Assembly (NCBI GenBank): GCA_944332455.1
Contig: CALVJY010000022.1
Span: 1 to 38,545 of the forward strand
From: an uncultured Clostridia bacterium
GTDB taxonomy: Bacteria; Bacillota; Clostridia; Christensenellales; HGM11417
Length of the DNA: 38,545 nucleotides
Direction of reading: 5' to 3'
The notes under the pieces are model-generated. The model was not told the origin of the DNA. It ran no database searches and saw only the letters and a program-made list of their open reading frames with translations. Positions 23,594 to 32,603 of this stretch are shown piece after piece; the stretch's first letter is position 1, and every line of letters begins with the position of its first letter. Position numbers and translations under genes: made by a program.

Positions 23594-24409
23594 ATGACTT
23601 CTTTTTTCGAATCCTACCGGGACAAGTCCAACGATCTTTACCTGTTTGAGGGGGCCAACTTTGCCTCCCCTCATTTCCATCACCACATCGAGATCCTCTA
23701 CGTCCTCGAGGACGGGCTGGAAGTCACCCTGAACAAGCAGAAATACCTCCTGAACCGGGACGAGACCATCCTGTTCGACAGTTTCGAGACCCACGGTTTT
23801 GACAATCCCAAGGGTCTGCGGTCCATCTCGCTGGTGGTCCCCTGGAAATTCAACAAAGACTTCTTCAAAAAGATGGCCAACATGCGCTTCGAGAACCCGG
23901 TCATCCAAGATCCCGACTGCAACCGCACCATCCTGCAGCTGCTCCGCCTGCTGCAGGATCACACCAAAAACGTCTACACTAAGTTCACCACCATCACCAC
24001 CTACGACTTCAGGATGCAGCCCTTTCTGAACGAGATCATCTCGGCGCTGATCCACATCATCTTTTACTACGTCCCCCGGGTCAAGGAGACCGTGGGCGCC
24101 CAGAAAAAGCAGTTCCAGCAGATCCTGCTCTTCATCGAGGAGAACTACCGGGAGAACATCACCCTGGAGGTGCTGGCCCATCAGATCGGCTACAACCCCT
24201 GCTATTTTTCCAAGCTGTGGCGGAAGATCTTCAACTGCGGCTGCATCGAGTACATCAATTCGGTGCGCATCGAAAAGCTGATCGAACACTATGACAACAC
24301 CGAGTCCCTGACCTCCCTGGCCACCGCGCACGGCTTCAACTCTCTCCGCTCGATGGAGCGGAACTTCAAGGCCAAGTACCACGTCTCCCCCAAGGAGTTC
24401 TTCCAATGA
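23594..24409 (+). CDS. AraC-family transcriptional regulator (locus 1)
   Basis: A 271-residue AraC/XylS-type regulator. The N-terminal half is a cupin-like sensor (SPHFHHHIEILYVLEDGLEVTLNKQKYLL near 23-52). The C-terminal hundred residues contain the two helix-turn-helix motifs (ITLEVLAHQIGYNPCYFSKLWRKIF and LTSLATAHGFNSLRSMERNFKAKYHVSPKEFF). ATG 23594 has CGGAGG five bases upstream; a longer frame back to 23477 lacks a ribosome site. It is divergent from the binding-protein operon and probably activates it in response to a sugar bound by the cupin domain. The effector is unknown. Confidence 0.92.
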   Translation: MTSFFESYRDKSNDLYLFEGANFASPHFHHHIEILYVLEDGLEVTLNKQKYLLNRDETILFDSFETHGFDNPKGLRSISLVVPWKFNKDFFKKMANMRFENPVIQDPDCNRTILQLLRLLQDHTKNVYTKFTTITTYDFRMQPFLNEIISALIHIIFYYVPRVKETVGAQKKQFQQILLFIEENYRENITLEVLAHQIGYNPCYFSKLWRKIFNCGCIEYINSVRIEKLIEHYDNTESLTSLATAHGFNSLRSMERNFKAKYHVSPKEFFQ

Positions 24410-24574
24410 GCGCGCCGCCCCTCCCTTTCGCGGCCGGATTTGCTTGCGCTTTCGTTCTGCTTCTCTTTCGCGCCAAGATGCGGGCCTTTCATCAAAGACT
24501 GCTTTCTGCCAGACGTTACCCCCTTCATACCGGAGCGCAGACCTTCCGCCCTTCGGGTCCGATTCCAGTCAGCA

Positions 24575-24612
24575 AAAGCGCCCTGAAAAAACCGATGTTT
24601 TCAGGGCGCTTT
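24575..24612 (+). terminator. Hairpin terminator after the AraC gene (convergent)
   Basis: Perfect 15-bp arms AAAGCGCCCTGAAAA (24575-24589) and TTTTCAGGGCGCTTT (24598-24612) around an 8-base loop. The T-tract is part of the stem. It could act in both directions between the convergent AraC gene and locus 2. The 24410-24574 stretch before it shows nothing I can call. Confidence 0.7.
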
Positions 24613-24620
24613 CCCTACAA

Positions 24621-24686
24621 AAAGAGGCAGCCTGCCCCGGTTTTCCCGGACGGACAGACTGCCTCTTTGCCTTTTTAATCTTTTTT
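24621..24686. terminator. Bidirectional terminator between locus 2 and the AraC gene
   Basis: Arms AAAGAGGCAG (24621-24630) and CTGCCTCTTT (24659-24668) enclose a GC-rich inner hairpin. T-runs occur on both sides: GCCTTTTTAATCTTTTTT on the plus strand and CTCTTTTTG on the minus strand. It is the natural end of glycan locus 2, whose last stop codon is 29 bp away. Confidence 0.8.
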
Positions 24687-24714
24687 CTTTCGCCCGAACG
24701 CCGGTCTCGGAGAC

Positions 24715-26046
24715 TTAAGCGGCCATGGCGGCGGTGATGCTCTCGACGAACTGCGCAAACTGAGAGGCGTCGCAGTTGATCATCAGCGATTCGGTTGCCA
24801 GATTCAAAGCGTCAGTGACCTTGGTGGTCTGGCTGGGATCGGCGATGTAGCTGGAGAGCGGCAGCATGTCGCGGTCGGGCTCGTAGACAAAGGCATCCTG
24901 ATTGATGGAGGCATTGGGGAAGCTTCTCCAGGCAGCGTCGGCTGTGTTCATGGAGATCCGCGAGGGCACGATCAGGCCGGACGAGGCCATGACGTTCATC
25001 CCCTCCTCGCTCATCATGTACATGAGGAAGTCCACGGCGGCCTCCCGGTTTTCGGAGTAGGAGGAGACCGAATAGCCCGTCGCGCCCGAGCCCACATACT
25101 GCTCGGCCCCGCTCATGGCCGGGAAGGAGACCACGTCCCAGTTCCCCTCGCTGAAGGTGCGGTCGATGATGTTGGCCTGGGGCCGGACGGAGAAGTAGAA
25201 GCCCACGTTTCCGCTGAGGAAGGTCGGCGTGCCCGCTCTGAACACGTTGGTGTAGACGCCCTCGTCCACCTTTCCCTTCAGCTCCTGATAGGCGGCAACA
25301 GTGTTCGGATCGTCGATGGTGCAGCTTTGCTTGTCCTCGCTGAACAGCGTACCGCCCTTGCCATAGATGTAGCTGAGGACGGTGGTGGGCCAGTTCAGTT
25401 GGAGGTCGGCGCCGTACTGGGTCACGATGGTCCCCCTCTTTTCCACCAGCTGGGCGGCCACGGCCTCAAATTCCTCCCAGGTCCAGCCGTTGCGGATCAC
25501 GCTCATGTCCACGCCGGCCGTGGTCAGCAGCTCCTTGTTGTAGTAGACCACGCAATGGGCGTACTCGCGGGGCATCATGTAGACCTTTTCCTCGATCACG
25601 CCCAGCTGCCAGATGGAGGGATAGAAGTCGTCGGCGGAGATCCCGTACTCCGTCAGATAAGAAGTCAGATCCAGCGACACGTTGCTCTTGGCCAGGTAGC
25701 CCACCAGGGTGTCATAGTTCATGTAGACGTCGGGAAGTTCGCCGGTGGAGGCCAGGTTGACGATCTGCTGGCTGTAGTTGCCGGCGATCTGCATGATCCG
25801 GACGTTGACGTCGGGGTTGTCGGCCTCGTAGGCGGCGATGACCGACTCCATCATCTCCCGCTCGGAGGTGTCGCTGATGATGCCGACCACCAAATTGGTC
25901 TTTCCGTCCTCGGGCTCGTCGGAGGTCACCGGGGGCGGATTGGGGTTACTGCTCTCGGGGTCGTCCGGCGTTCCGCCGCAGGCGGCAAAGCTCAGCAGGG
26001 CGCAGAGCGCCAGCAGCAGGGTCAGGAATCTTTTCCAATGTTTCAT
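24715..26046 (-). CDS. Extracellular sugar-binding lipoprotein of ABC transporter (locus 2)
   Basis: A 443-residue family 1 solute-binding protein. The signal peptide ends in SFAAC (C23), followed by a Ser/Pro/Asp-rich linker (GGTPDDPESSNPNPPPVTS). The mature part has VVGIISDTSEREMMESVIAAYEADNPDVNV, GELPDVYMNY and AVDFLMYMMSEEGMNVMASSG, typical of ABC sugar receptors. ATG 26046 is chosen because AAAGGAG lies eight bases upstream; the 12-residue upstream extension is not needed. It is the last gene of locus 2, whereas the binding protein leads locus 1, so its supply relative to the permeases may be set by mRNA processing or its own ribosome site. Confidence 0.93.
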   Translation of the reverse strand: MKHWKRFLTLLLALCALLSFAACGGTPDDPESSNPNPPPVTSDEPEDGKTNLVVGIISDTSEREMMESVIAAYEADNPDVNVRIMQIAGNYSQQIVNLASTGELPDVYMNYDTLVGYLAKSNVSLDLTSYLTEYGISADDFYPSIWQLGVIEEKVYMMPREYAHCVVYYNKELLTTAGVDMSVIRNGWTWEEFEAVAAQLVEKRGTIVTQYGADLQLNWPTTVLSYIYGKGGTLFSEDKQSCTIDDPNTVAAYQELKGKVDEGVYTNVFRAGTPTFLSGNVGFYFSVRPQANIIDRTFSEGNWDVVSFPAMSGAEQYVGSGATGYSVSSYSENREAAVDFLMYMMSEEGMNVMASSGLIVPSRISMNTADAAWRSFPNASINQDAFVYEPDRDMLPLSSYIADPSQTTKVTDALNLATESLMINCDASQFAQFVESITAAMAA

Positions 26047-26059
26047 CTCGTTTTCTCCT

Positions 26060-27907
26060 TTACCGTTTGAATTTGTATTCAATCATGTGGTTGCTGCACG
26101 GCCCTTCTTCCAGAAAGTCGAAGCTAAACCGGGTGCAGTCCCCGCATTTCATGACCTTGAAGATCAGTTCGTTGTCCCCCTCCAGAAGTTCTACCCCGAA
26201 GCAGTGCAGGTTTTCCGGCGTGTAGCGGAAGTGCTCCCGGGTGCCGGTCAGATATCTGCCGTTCAGGTACAGTTCCGCCGGCCCCCCGCACCCCATCTGC
26301 AGGCCGCACGTTCTGGCCTCCGGCAGGACCAGGCGGAGGCGGAACACGTACCAGGCCTGGCCGTCGAACCGCAGATGCTCCTCCACCCTGACGGCGTCCG
26401 TCCGGCTGTCGAAAAAGCCCAGGCTGTGTTCTGGCAGAAGCGCCTCCTCCGGCGAAACCTCCCGGGGCAGGCAGTTGGTGTGATAAAAGCGGATGCGGTC
26501 CATTTTTTCGGCCTCGCTGCCGGCGGGAAAGTAGTTCCAGTAGCTCTCCTTCTCCCGCAGCGGGGGCACTTCGACGTTGTTTTTCCAGAACGGGCCGAAG
26601 GCCTCGAAGCGGGCGGCGCCCGCAAATCCGAAGACGTACTCCTTTCCCTCTCCCCAGCGGACGCGGACGAGGTTGGCGCGGGGCAGTTCCCGGGCCTCCT
26701 CCGCAACGCGGACGGTCAGCTCGATCCCGAACTCGCCCGCTCCACCGATCTCGGCCTCCTCCCGGTCCAGGACCAGCGGAGGGTCGCAGGCAAAGCGCAG
26801 GCGGAGGGGGACGGCGGAGCGGCTGACCGCCCAGAGGGTGACCTTTTTGCTCTCGCCGAAGGCCAGACTGGGACCTCCGTCCCCATAGGACACCCGAAAG
26901 GTCACAGAGTCGGGCTGCTCGAAGGAAAACGCTGTCTCCGGGGCTCCGGCCATGCCGCCGAGTCGGCCCCCCAGGGCGGCCACTTCCTCGCTGAGGTCCC
27001 GGATGTAGGGGCTCCGCGCTCTGGCCGTGACGCCCAGGCGGTAGGTCACTTTGGAAAAATCGTACTCCCGGTTGAGCTGTTCTCCGCCGAGCAGGATCCC
27101 CCTGACGGCGCCGAAGGAGGCGCAGGTGCAGTCGGTGTCGAAGCCGCAGTTGCAGACTTCGATGGCGGACTCCAGAAAGTTCCGACTCCCCCGCAGCAGG
27201 CCGAGCAGGATAAAGCCCACATTCTGGTAGACCGAGGTGGCCTCGGCGCTGCCGTAACGGGAGACGATGAGGTCCCGGATCCGGAAGAAGGAAAGGTCTT
27301 CCTCCGCCCAGCGCAGGACCTCCCCGATCAGCCGGCGGAGGGGGCTGTCCCCAGGCACAAACTGCGCGGCCCGCCCGATGAGATCGGGGATCCGGCCGCC
27401 GGCAAAGGCCAGGCTTTCCAGGGCGGTCAGGAAGACCTCTCCCCACAGGCCGTCGCCGTCGTGATCCAGCACGCCGTCCCGCAGGCAGAAATTTACCGCC
27501 TTTTCGGGATCGCCCGGGGCCAGACAGGCCCACAGCTCGGAGCGGATGGTGCAGCCCATGCCGGTGCGGTAGACCTCGTTGTTGAAGCTGCCGCTCAGGG
27601 GCGGATGGATGCCGCAGCGGAAATTCTTCTTGAAATAGGCATACTCGCCGGGGGCGTAGGGACAGTTTCGGTAGAAGGCCTCTGCCAGCTGGTCGGCGGT
27701 GAAATCCGGGCCGAAGCGCTCGACGACGTCCAGAAAGAGCACCTGCAGGTCCAGATCGTCGTTGGGCGCGGTCTCCTCCGCCATGCTCCTGTCGAAACGG
27801 ACGGAGAGCTTTTGCTTCATACCCTCGAAGGGGGCGCCGATGTTGCCGCAGACGCACTTGCCCAGCCAGCAGCCGTAAACTTTGTCAGAATAATTGCGAA
27901 ACTCCAT
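26060..27907 (-). CDS. ADP-ribosylglycohydrolase-family protein with C-terminal beta-sandwich domain
   Basis: A 615-residue cytoplasmic protein (no signal peptide). The first ~300 residues match the ADP-ribosylglycohydrolase (DraG/ARH) fold: YGCWLGKCVCGNIGAPFEG at the start, acidic metal site APNDDLDLQ near residue 47, GMGCTIRSELWACLAPGDPEKA near 115, and GFDTDCTCASFGAVRGILLGG near 250, which gives the DxD metal pair. The first metal motif is NDDLD instead of the classical TDDT. The C-terminal 300 residues are beta-rich and finish with a jelly-roll-like YLNGRYLTG...LLEGDNELIFKVMKCG, as in accessory domains of glycosidases. Between permease and binding-protein genes, it is likely to act on imported sugar derivatives, such as N- or O-glycosides; this is inference and ADP-ribose hydrolysis is not excluded. 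Confidence 0.8.
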   Translation of the reverse strand: MEFRNYSDKVYGCWLGKCVCGNIGAPFEGMKQKLSVRFDRSMAEETAPNDDLDLQVLFLDVVERFGPDFTADQLAEAFYRNCPYAPGEYAYFKKNFRCGIHPPLSGSFNNEVYRTGMGCTIRSELWACLAPGDPEKAVNFCLRDGVLDHDGDGLWGEVFLTALESLAFAGGRIPDLIGRAAQFVPGDSPLRRLIGEVLRWAEEDLSFFRIRDLIVSRYGSAEATSVYQNVGFILLGLLRGSRNFLESAIEVCNCGFDTDCTCASFGAVRGILLGGEQLNREYDFSKVTYRLGVTARARSPYIRDLSEEVAALGGRLGGMAGAPETAFSFEQPDSVTFRVSYGDGGPSLAFGESKKVTLWAVSRSAVPLRLRFACDPPLVLDREEAEIGGAGEFGIELTVRVAEEARELPRANLVRVRWGEGKEYVFGFAGAARFEAFGPFWKNNVEVPPLREKESYWNYFPAGSEAEKMDRIRFYHTNCLPREVSPEEALLPEHSLGFFDSRTDAVRVEEHLRFDGQAWYVFRLRLVLPEARTCGLQMGCGGPAELYLNGRYLTGTREHFRYTPENLHCFGVELLEGDNELIFKVMKCGDCTRFSFDFLEEGPCSNHMIEYKFKR

Positions 27908-27910
27908 AGA

Positions 27911-28789
27911 TCAACCCTTGATACTGCTCATGACGACGCTTTCGATAAAATATTTCTGCCCGAATATGAACAGAAGACAGGGCGGGATCAGCAGATACAT
28001 GCAGGCCGCCATGGTCGCCGGGGTGTTGTTGATGTTCAGCGAAACATCGGTCGACAGCATGGACACCGCCATGGTCAGCGTATACTTTTCCCGGCTGGAG
28101 ATGTAGGTCAAAGGCCCCTGCAGATCGTTCCACGCCCCCGTGATCGCCCCGATCCCCACCGCCACCAGAATGGGCACGGTGTTGGGCAGGGTGATGCTGA
28201 AGTACTGCCGGAAGTATCCCGCGCCGTCGATCATGCCGGCCTCCAGGATCTCCTTGGGCTGGGTCATCATGTACTGCCGGATCAGGAAGATGTTCAGCGC
28301 GCCCCCGCCGAACCACATGGGCAGCCAGAGCGGCGTGGTGGAATTGGTCAGCCGCAGGGTGGAAAAGATGACGTACAGGGGCACCATGGTCACCGCCGAA
28401 GGGATCATCATGGTGGCCAGCACGATCATGAACACCGCGTTCCGGCCCGGAAACCTGATCTTGCAAAAACCGAAGGCCACAAAGGAGGCCGAAAAGAGGA
28501 CGCCCACGGTGCTGAGCACCACCACCAGCAGGGTGTTGAAAAAGTAGGAGATCATGTAGGGGATCCCGGCGTCGTTGTTCCCGAAGATGCTGAACACGGT
28601 CACATAGTTTTCGAAGTGCACCCCGCCCTCCCTCGGCCAGAGCAGAGGTGGAAAGGCGGTGGCCTCCCGCTGGGTCATCAGAGACTTGGAAAAGATCATG
28701 AACACCGGGAAGATAAAGACCACGGCCAGTACCGAGAGCACGAAGATCTTGACGATCAGCGGGATCTTGTTTTTGGACTGTACGGCCAT
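27911..28789 (-). CDS. Sugar ABC transporter permease, MalG type (locus 2)
   Basis: A 292-residue permease with six hydrophobic helices. The EAA loop is EILEAGMIDGAGYFRQYFSITLPN and the end is SVVMSSIKG, as usual for MalG-type subunits. Its ATG (28789) overlaps the stop of the preceding permease in a TGATG junction, so it is translationally coupled. It is followed three bases later by the ADP-ribosylglycohydrolase-family gene. No ATPase gene is present. Confidence 0.93.
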   Translation of the reverse strand: MAVQSKNKIPLIVKIFVLSVLAVVFIFPVFMIFSKSLMTQREATAFPPLLWPREGGVHFENYVTVFSIFGNNDAGIPYMISYFFNTLLVVVLSTVGVLFSASFVAFGFCKIRFPGRNAVFMIVLATMMIPSAVTMVPLYVIFSTLRLTNSTTPLWLPMWFGGGALNIFLIRQYMMTQPKEILEAGMIDGAGYFRQYFSITLPNTVPILVAVGIGAITGAWNDLQGPLTYISSREKYTLTMAVSMLSTDVSLNINNTPATMAACMYLLIPPCLLFIFGQKYFIESVVMSSIKG

Positions 28790-29754
28790 CAGGCATCCCC
28801 TCCTTCGTAGTACACCCACTTGTTGGTTCTGAACACCACCATGGTCATCCCGAAGATGATGACGAACAGGAACCAGGCCATGGACGAGGCCTGCCCGATC
28901 TCCCGGTACTTGATGCCGTAGTTGTAGATGGTGAACACCATGGTCATGGTATCCTCGGTCGGGCCTCCGTTGGTCAGCATGTAGACCTGGGTGAAGGCCT
29001 GCATGGAGAAAATGATGGAGGTGACCAGGTTGTAAAAGATCATGGGCGTGACCATGGGCAGGGTGATGCGGAACAGCTTGACAAAGCCGTTGGCGCCGTC
29101 GATCTCGGCCGACTCGTAGTAGGCCGGCGAGACGCCGTTGAAGGCCGCCAGCCACAGCAGCATGGAGCCGCCCGCCCCCCAAAGACTGTAGATGATCAGG
29201 GTGAGAAAGGCGCGGTCTCCCGTTCCGAAAAAGTCGATCTGATCGAATCCCAGCCGGTAGATGAGCTCGTTGATGATGCCCATCTGGGCGAACATGTCCT
29301 TGAAGATGATGGTGCTGGCCACCACCGGGATGATGACCGGCAGGTAGAACACCGCCCGGAAGAACTTCATGCCGACAAAGGGCTTGTTCAGTGCGAAGGC
29401 CAGAAAGAAGGAAGCGCACATGGACACCGGCACCGACACAAAGGCGTACTTGAAGGTAAAGCCGATGGACTTGGTGAAGGTGGGGATGCGGAACATGCCG
29501 GTGTAGTTGGCGAAGTTGTTCCAGGTAAAGGTGGCGTCCTGCAGAAAGACGTAGTCGGTAAAGCTGACCACCAGCGAGTACAGAATGGGACCCAGGGTGA
29601 ACAGCAGGATCCCCAGGATGACCGGGGACAGGAAGACATAGCCTGCGGCCGTCCGCCTCCGATCCGCCCTCCGCCGCTCCGGAGAGCGGAGTCTTTGCCG
29701 CAGTGCCGCCGCCCCGTTGTCGGGTGCGGCGGCCTTGCTGTGGTTTGCTCTCAT
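28789..29754 (-). CDS. Sugar ABC transporter permease, MalF/UgpA type (locus 2)
   Basis: A 321-residue permease. After a basic, arginine-rich N-terminus it has six helices beginning GYVFLSPVILGILLFTLGPI, and the EAA loop AYYESAEIDGANGFVKLFRITLPM. The start lies one base after the stop of the beta-propeller lipoprotein gene and has no clear ribosome site, so coupling to that gene is likely. It forms the channel with the next gene. Confidence 0.93.
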   Translation of the reverse strand: MRANHSKAAAPDNGAAALRQRLRSPERRRADRRRTAAGYVFLSPVILGILLFTLGPILYSLVVSFTDYVFLQDATFTWNNFANYTGMFRIPTFTKSIGFTFKYAFVSVPVSMCASFFLAFALNKPFVGMKFFRAVFYLPVIIPVVASTIIFKDMFAQMGIINELIYRLGFDQIDFFGTGDRAFLTLIIYSLWGAGGSMLLWLAAFNGVSPAYYESAEIDGANGFVKLFRITLPMVTPMIFYNLVTSIIFSMQAFTQVYMLTNGGPTEDTMTMVFTIYNYGIKYREIGQASSMAWFLFVIIFGMTMVVFRTNKWVYYEGGDA

Positions 29755-29755
29755 A

Positions 29756-31324
29756 TCAGTCGACGAGCGCCATTTCAGCGATCTGCAGGGCGTAGCTGCC
29801 GAACTGATCCTGGGTCAGTTCCAGCGCGTACACCCGGAAATAGTTGGCCCGAATGGTCTCTCCGAACTCAAAGGTCTTTTCGGTGTTGTCGGAGACAGTG
29901 TAGTCGGTATAAGTTCTGATGTCCGTCCAGTGGATGCCGTCGTCCGAATACTGCAGCACGAATTTGGAGGGGAAGCAGTAAAGGTCCTCCCTCGGGGTCA
30001 GCTTGATGGCCGAAGCCCTGCCGTTGGGCGCGGTCATGGCCAGCGCCTCGGCAAAGTACTTGCCGCTGTGCCACGGGTTGTCGTCTCCCACTCCGGTGTG
30101 CACGTTGCTGGAGTAGAAGGAGATCAGGTTGCCGTCCAAAGCCTTTTCGGCGGTTCGGCTGTCGCTGGAGCAGGACAGCCCCCAGATGACGGGCGCCTGC
30201 CCGTCGGGGAAGGTCCCCTCGACCGAGACCGTCTCGCCCAGCACCTCCTTCAGGTTGACGATCTGGGTCAGCTTGATGTGGATGCGGTTGATCGAGGTGC
30301 TCCAGAATCCCCAGTCCAGACCGTTTTTGGCGTAGGCGTAGCTGACGTACTGGGGCTGGCTGAGGTCGATGTGCCCCAGCTCGTCCCCTGTCATGCCGAT
30401 GTTGTGCAGGCGGGGATGGGCCAGACTGCTGTCCGTGCTGTAAATTTCGTAGAAGGTGATGCCGTCAAAGGACTGGTAGAACTGGATGTAGGACTGGCTG
30501 CTGAAGCGCTTGCAGGTGGTCACGCCCAGGAAGACGTCGTAGCCGTCGATGTACTTGACGTCCATGGAATCCTGCTCGGAATCCTTGCCGCCCAGCGCGG
30601 GGCCCTGATCCTCCAGGGTGTTGGGCCAGTCTTCCCGGGTGATATCGCCGACGGCCACCCGGGTCTGGTGGTCATAGACGCCGTTCGGCAGAATGCCCGT
30701 GTAGGTGTAGTACAGGAAGATCTGATCCCCGACGATGACGGCGCTGGGCTCCCCGATGCCGTAGTAGTCGGCATTGCTGCCGTAAAAGACGACGGGCTGG
30801 GGATCGGCCCCCTCCACCCAATCGGAGCCGGTCCACTTTTCCCAGGGGCCGGTGGGGCTTGTCGAACGGGCGCCGTACACGTCGTTGTAGCGCCCCTGCG
30901 ACTCGATGGTCGAGGAATAGAGCACGTAGTAGTAGCCGTTGTACTTGAAGACCGTGGGGTCGCAGGCCGAGTACTCCTCGCGGGTGCCCGACAGGGGCTT
31001 GACCCCCACCACTTCCTCGCTCCAGGTCTGGCCGTAGTCGGCCGAGGTCCAGTAGAACAGATCGTCCCACTCCCGGCCGGTCTCCGGCGGGCCGCTGTAG
31101 TAGATCTCCATCAGCCCATCCTTGTTGTACATCATGGCGGGGCCGTAGCGGTATCCCCAGGTCCCCGTGGGCTCGAAGATGGTCTGCCCCTCGTCCACGG
31201 TGACTTCGACCATGAACCCGATGTTGGATTCTTCCTCGCTGTTGCAGGCAGACATCACCGCAACTCCTCCCAGCATCAGCCCTCCCAGCAGGAGAGCGGA
31301 AGCTCTTTTCCAGAATTTACGCAT
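29756..31324 (-). CDS. Secreted lipoprotein: GH43-like five-bladed beta-propeller plus F5/8C domain
   Basis: A 522-residue lipoprotein with lipobox MSAC (C27). Residues about 45-350 look like a five-bladed beta-propeller of the GH43/GH32/GH117 kind: YRYGPAMMYNKDGLMEIYYSG, LFYWTSADYGQTWS, YSACDPTVFKYNGYYYVLYSS (a candidate acidic site D122), and YGIGEPSAVIVGDQIFLYYTYTG (E192). The C-terminal 145 residues are an F5/8 type C (discoidin, CBM32-like) domain with AEKALDGN and FVLQYSDDGIHWTDI. It likely cleaves or binds side chains of a plant or mucin glycan at the cell surface. The catalytic family is not certain, and a non-catalytic sugar-binding propeller is possible. The gene overlaps the upstream one by 8 bp. 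Confidence 0.72.
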   Translation of the reverse strand: MRKFWKRASALLLGGLMLGGVAVMSACNSEEESNIGFMVEVTVDEGQTIFEPTGTWGYRYGPAMMYNKDGLMEIYYSGPPETGREWDDLFYWTSADYGQTWSEEVVGVKPLSGTREEYSACDPTVFKYNGYYYVLYSSTIESQGRYNDVYGARSTSPTGPWEKWTGSDWVEGADPQPVVFYGSNADYYGIGEPSAVIVGDQIFLYYTYTGILPNGVYDHQTRVAVGDITREDWPNTLEDQGPALGGKDSEQDSMDVKYIDGYDVFLGVTTCKRFSSQSYIQFYQSFDGITFYEIYSTDSSLAHPRLHNIGMTGDELGHIDLSQPQYVSYAYAKNGLDWGFWSTSINRIHIKLTQIVNLKEVLGETVSVEGTFPDGQAPVIWGLSCSSDSRTAEKALDGNLISFYSSNVHTGVGDDNPWHSGKYFAEALAMTAPNGRASAIKLTPREDLYCFPSKFVLQYSDDGIHWTDIRTYTDYTVSDNTEKTFEFGETIRANYFRVYALELTQDQFGSYALQIAEMALVD

Positions 31325-32603
31325 GGCGGGCCTCCTTTTTCTTTTTCAGCAGGGCGGCTGCGCTCAGGACAGCCAGGCCCAAGATCGAACCCGCGCCGCC
31401 GGCCGCCGCACCGCAGCCCTCAGACTCGAAGTCCTCGGGGGTCGCGGGAATGGGGGTGGGTTTGGCATCGGGATCTTCGGGCAGATTGCCGATGGCCTCA
31501 TTGAAGGCAGCGGTGGCCTCCTCGATCTCCTCCTCTGTGGCTGCAAAGCCCCGCACGTCGACGTCGGCCAGCTGAACCAGGTAGTTGCCCGAGGGATCCG
31601 CCGTCTTTTTGGTGACCTTCAGGCGGACGGCAGAGGCCACCTGCGAGCTTCCGAAGGGGAAGACGTAGCTCTGGGAGCCGTCCAGTTCAAAGTCGGTCTG
31701 GGCTGTGCCCGGCACGTCCACCCAGTTCTCGTTGTCCAGGGTGTACTGGAAGACGAAATCGCGGGGAAAGCAGATGCCCTGGGTGGTCAGGATGACGCCG
31801 GTGACCCGCTGAGGATCGCCCAGGCTCATGGTGACATAGATCTCGTCCTCCTCGTTGGCGGTCCCCACCCATTCCGAACACCACTGCGTGGTGATGTTGT
31901 GGTCGGTCAGATGTTCGGGAAGCCAATTGTCCGAATCGTCCAGGAAGCTGGAGGTGGTCAGGTTGAAGGGCAGCTCGGGGTCGTTGATCACCAGGGGGCG
32001 CTCGGTGGCCGCGTCGGCGGCGATGGCCGCCTCCTGTTCCTCCGCCGTGGCCTCCGTGACGGAGGCGTCCGCCTCGGCGATGTTCACCAGATGGATGCCG
32101 CCCTCGTCCGGGGTCCGGGACCAGATGTTCATTTTCAGGTAGCGCGCCACCACCGGCTCTTCAAAGACGAACACGTTGACGTTGTCGTCGGCGTTCTGAT
32201 AGCCGTCGTAAGTCTGTCCCTCGATGGGGATCTCCACTTCGTTGGAGGTGCTCCAGCAGAATCCGAAGCCGTCCGGGAACATCAGCCCGTCCGGACGGGC
32301 GGTCAGGGTGACGCTCTCGATCTTGACGATCTCCCGGAAGTCAAACAGGACGTACTCGTCGCAGGGCGGGGCGGTCTCGACCACCCAGGCCGAGCGCCAG
32401 ACGGTGGACGGATCCCCGTCCAGCATGTGCTTGGCCTGCCCGTTCGAATCGGCGGCGTCCTTGATGGTGCTCGAGGTGTACAGATCGAACTTTTCCCCCG
32501 AGGCATAAGTCGGCCCCTCCTCCGCCAGGGCCGCGGCCGGCAGGCAGAGGGCGCAGAGGGCCACGACGGCGATCACAGCCGTCCACAATCTGAGTTTTCT
32601 CAT
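31317..32603 (-). CDS. Membrane-anchored surface protein with two discoidin (F5/8C-like) domains
   Basis: A 428-residue exported protein. After the signal peptide (1-27, cleaved near AALA-EE), two discoidin-like domains occupy about 38-182 (HMLDGDPSTVWRSAW, VLFDFREIVKIESVTL) and 210-352 (HLTDHNITTQWCSEW, FVFQYTLDNENWVDV). A Pro/Glu-rich spacer leads to ESEGCGAAAGGAGS, a hydrophobic helix and KKKKEARHA. It carries no catalytic signature. I infer that it binds glycan at the envelope as a helper of the larger surface protein upstream, whose stop codon overlaps its ATG (ATGA). Confidence 0.8.
   Translation of the reverse strand: MRKLRLWTAVIAVVALCALCLPAAALAEEGPTYASGEKFDLYTSSTIKDAADSNGQAKHMLDGDPSTVWRSAWVVETAPPCDEYVLFDFREIVKIESVTLTARPDGLMFPDGFGFCWSTSNEVEIPIEGQTYDGYQNADDNVNVFVFEEPVVARYLKMNIWSRTPDEGGIHLVNIAEADASVTEATAEEQEAAIAADAATERPLVINDPELPFNLTTSSFLDDSDNWLPEHLTDHNITTQWCSEWVGTANEEDEIYVTMSLGDPQRVTGVILTTQGICFPRDFVFQYTLDNENWVDVPGTAQTDFELDGSQSYVFPFGSSQVASAVRLKVTKKTADPSGNYLVQLADVDVRGFAATEEEIEEATAAFNEAIGNLPEDPDAKPTPIPATPEDFESEGCGAAAGGAGSILGLAVLSAAALLKKKKEARHA

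Noticed and set aside
25838..28810. 990-residue plus-strand open frame across three minus-strand genes
   Set aside because: It spans gene boundaries of well-defined permease, glycohydrolase and binding-protein genes and gives no recognisable protein.
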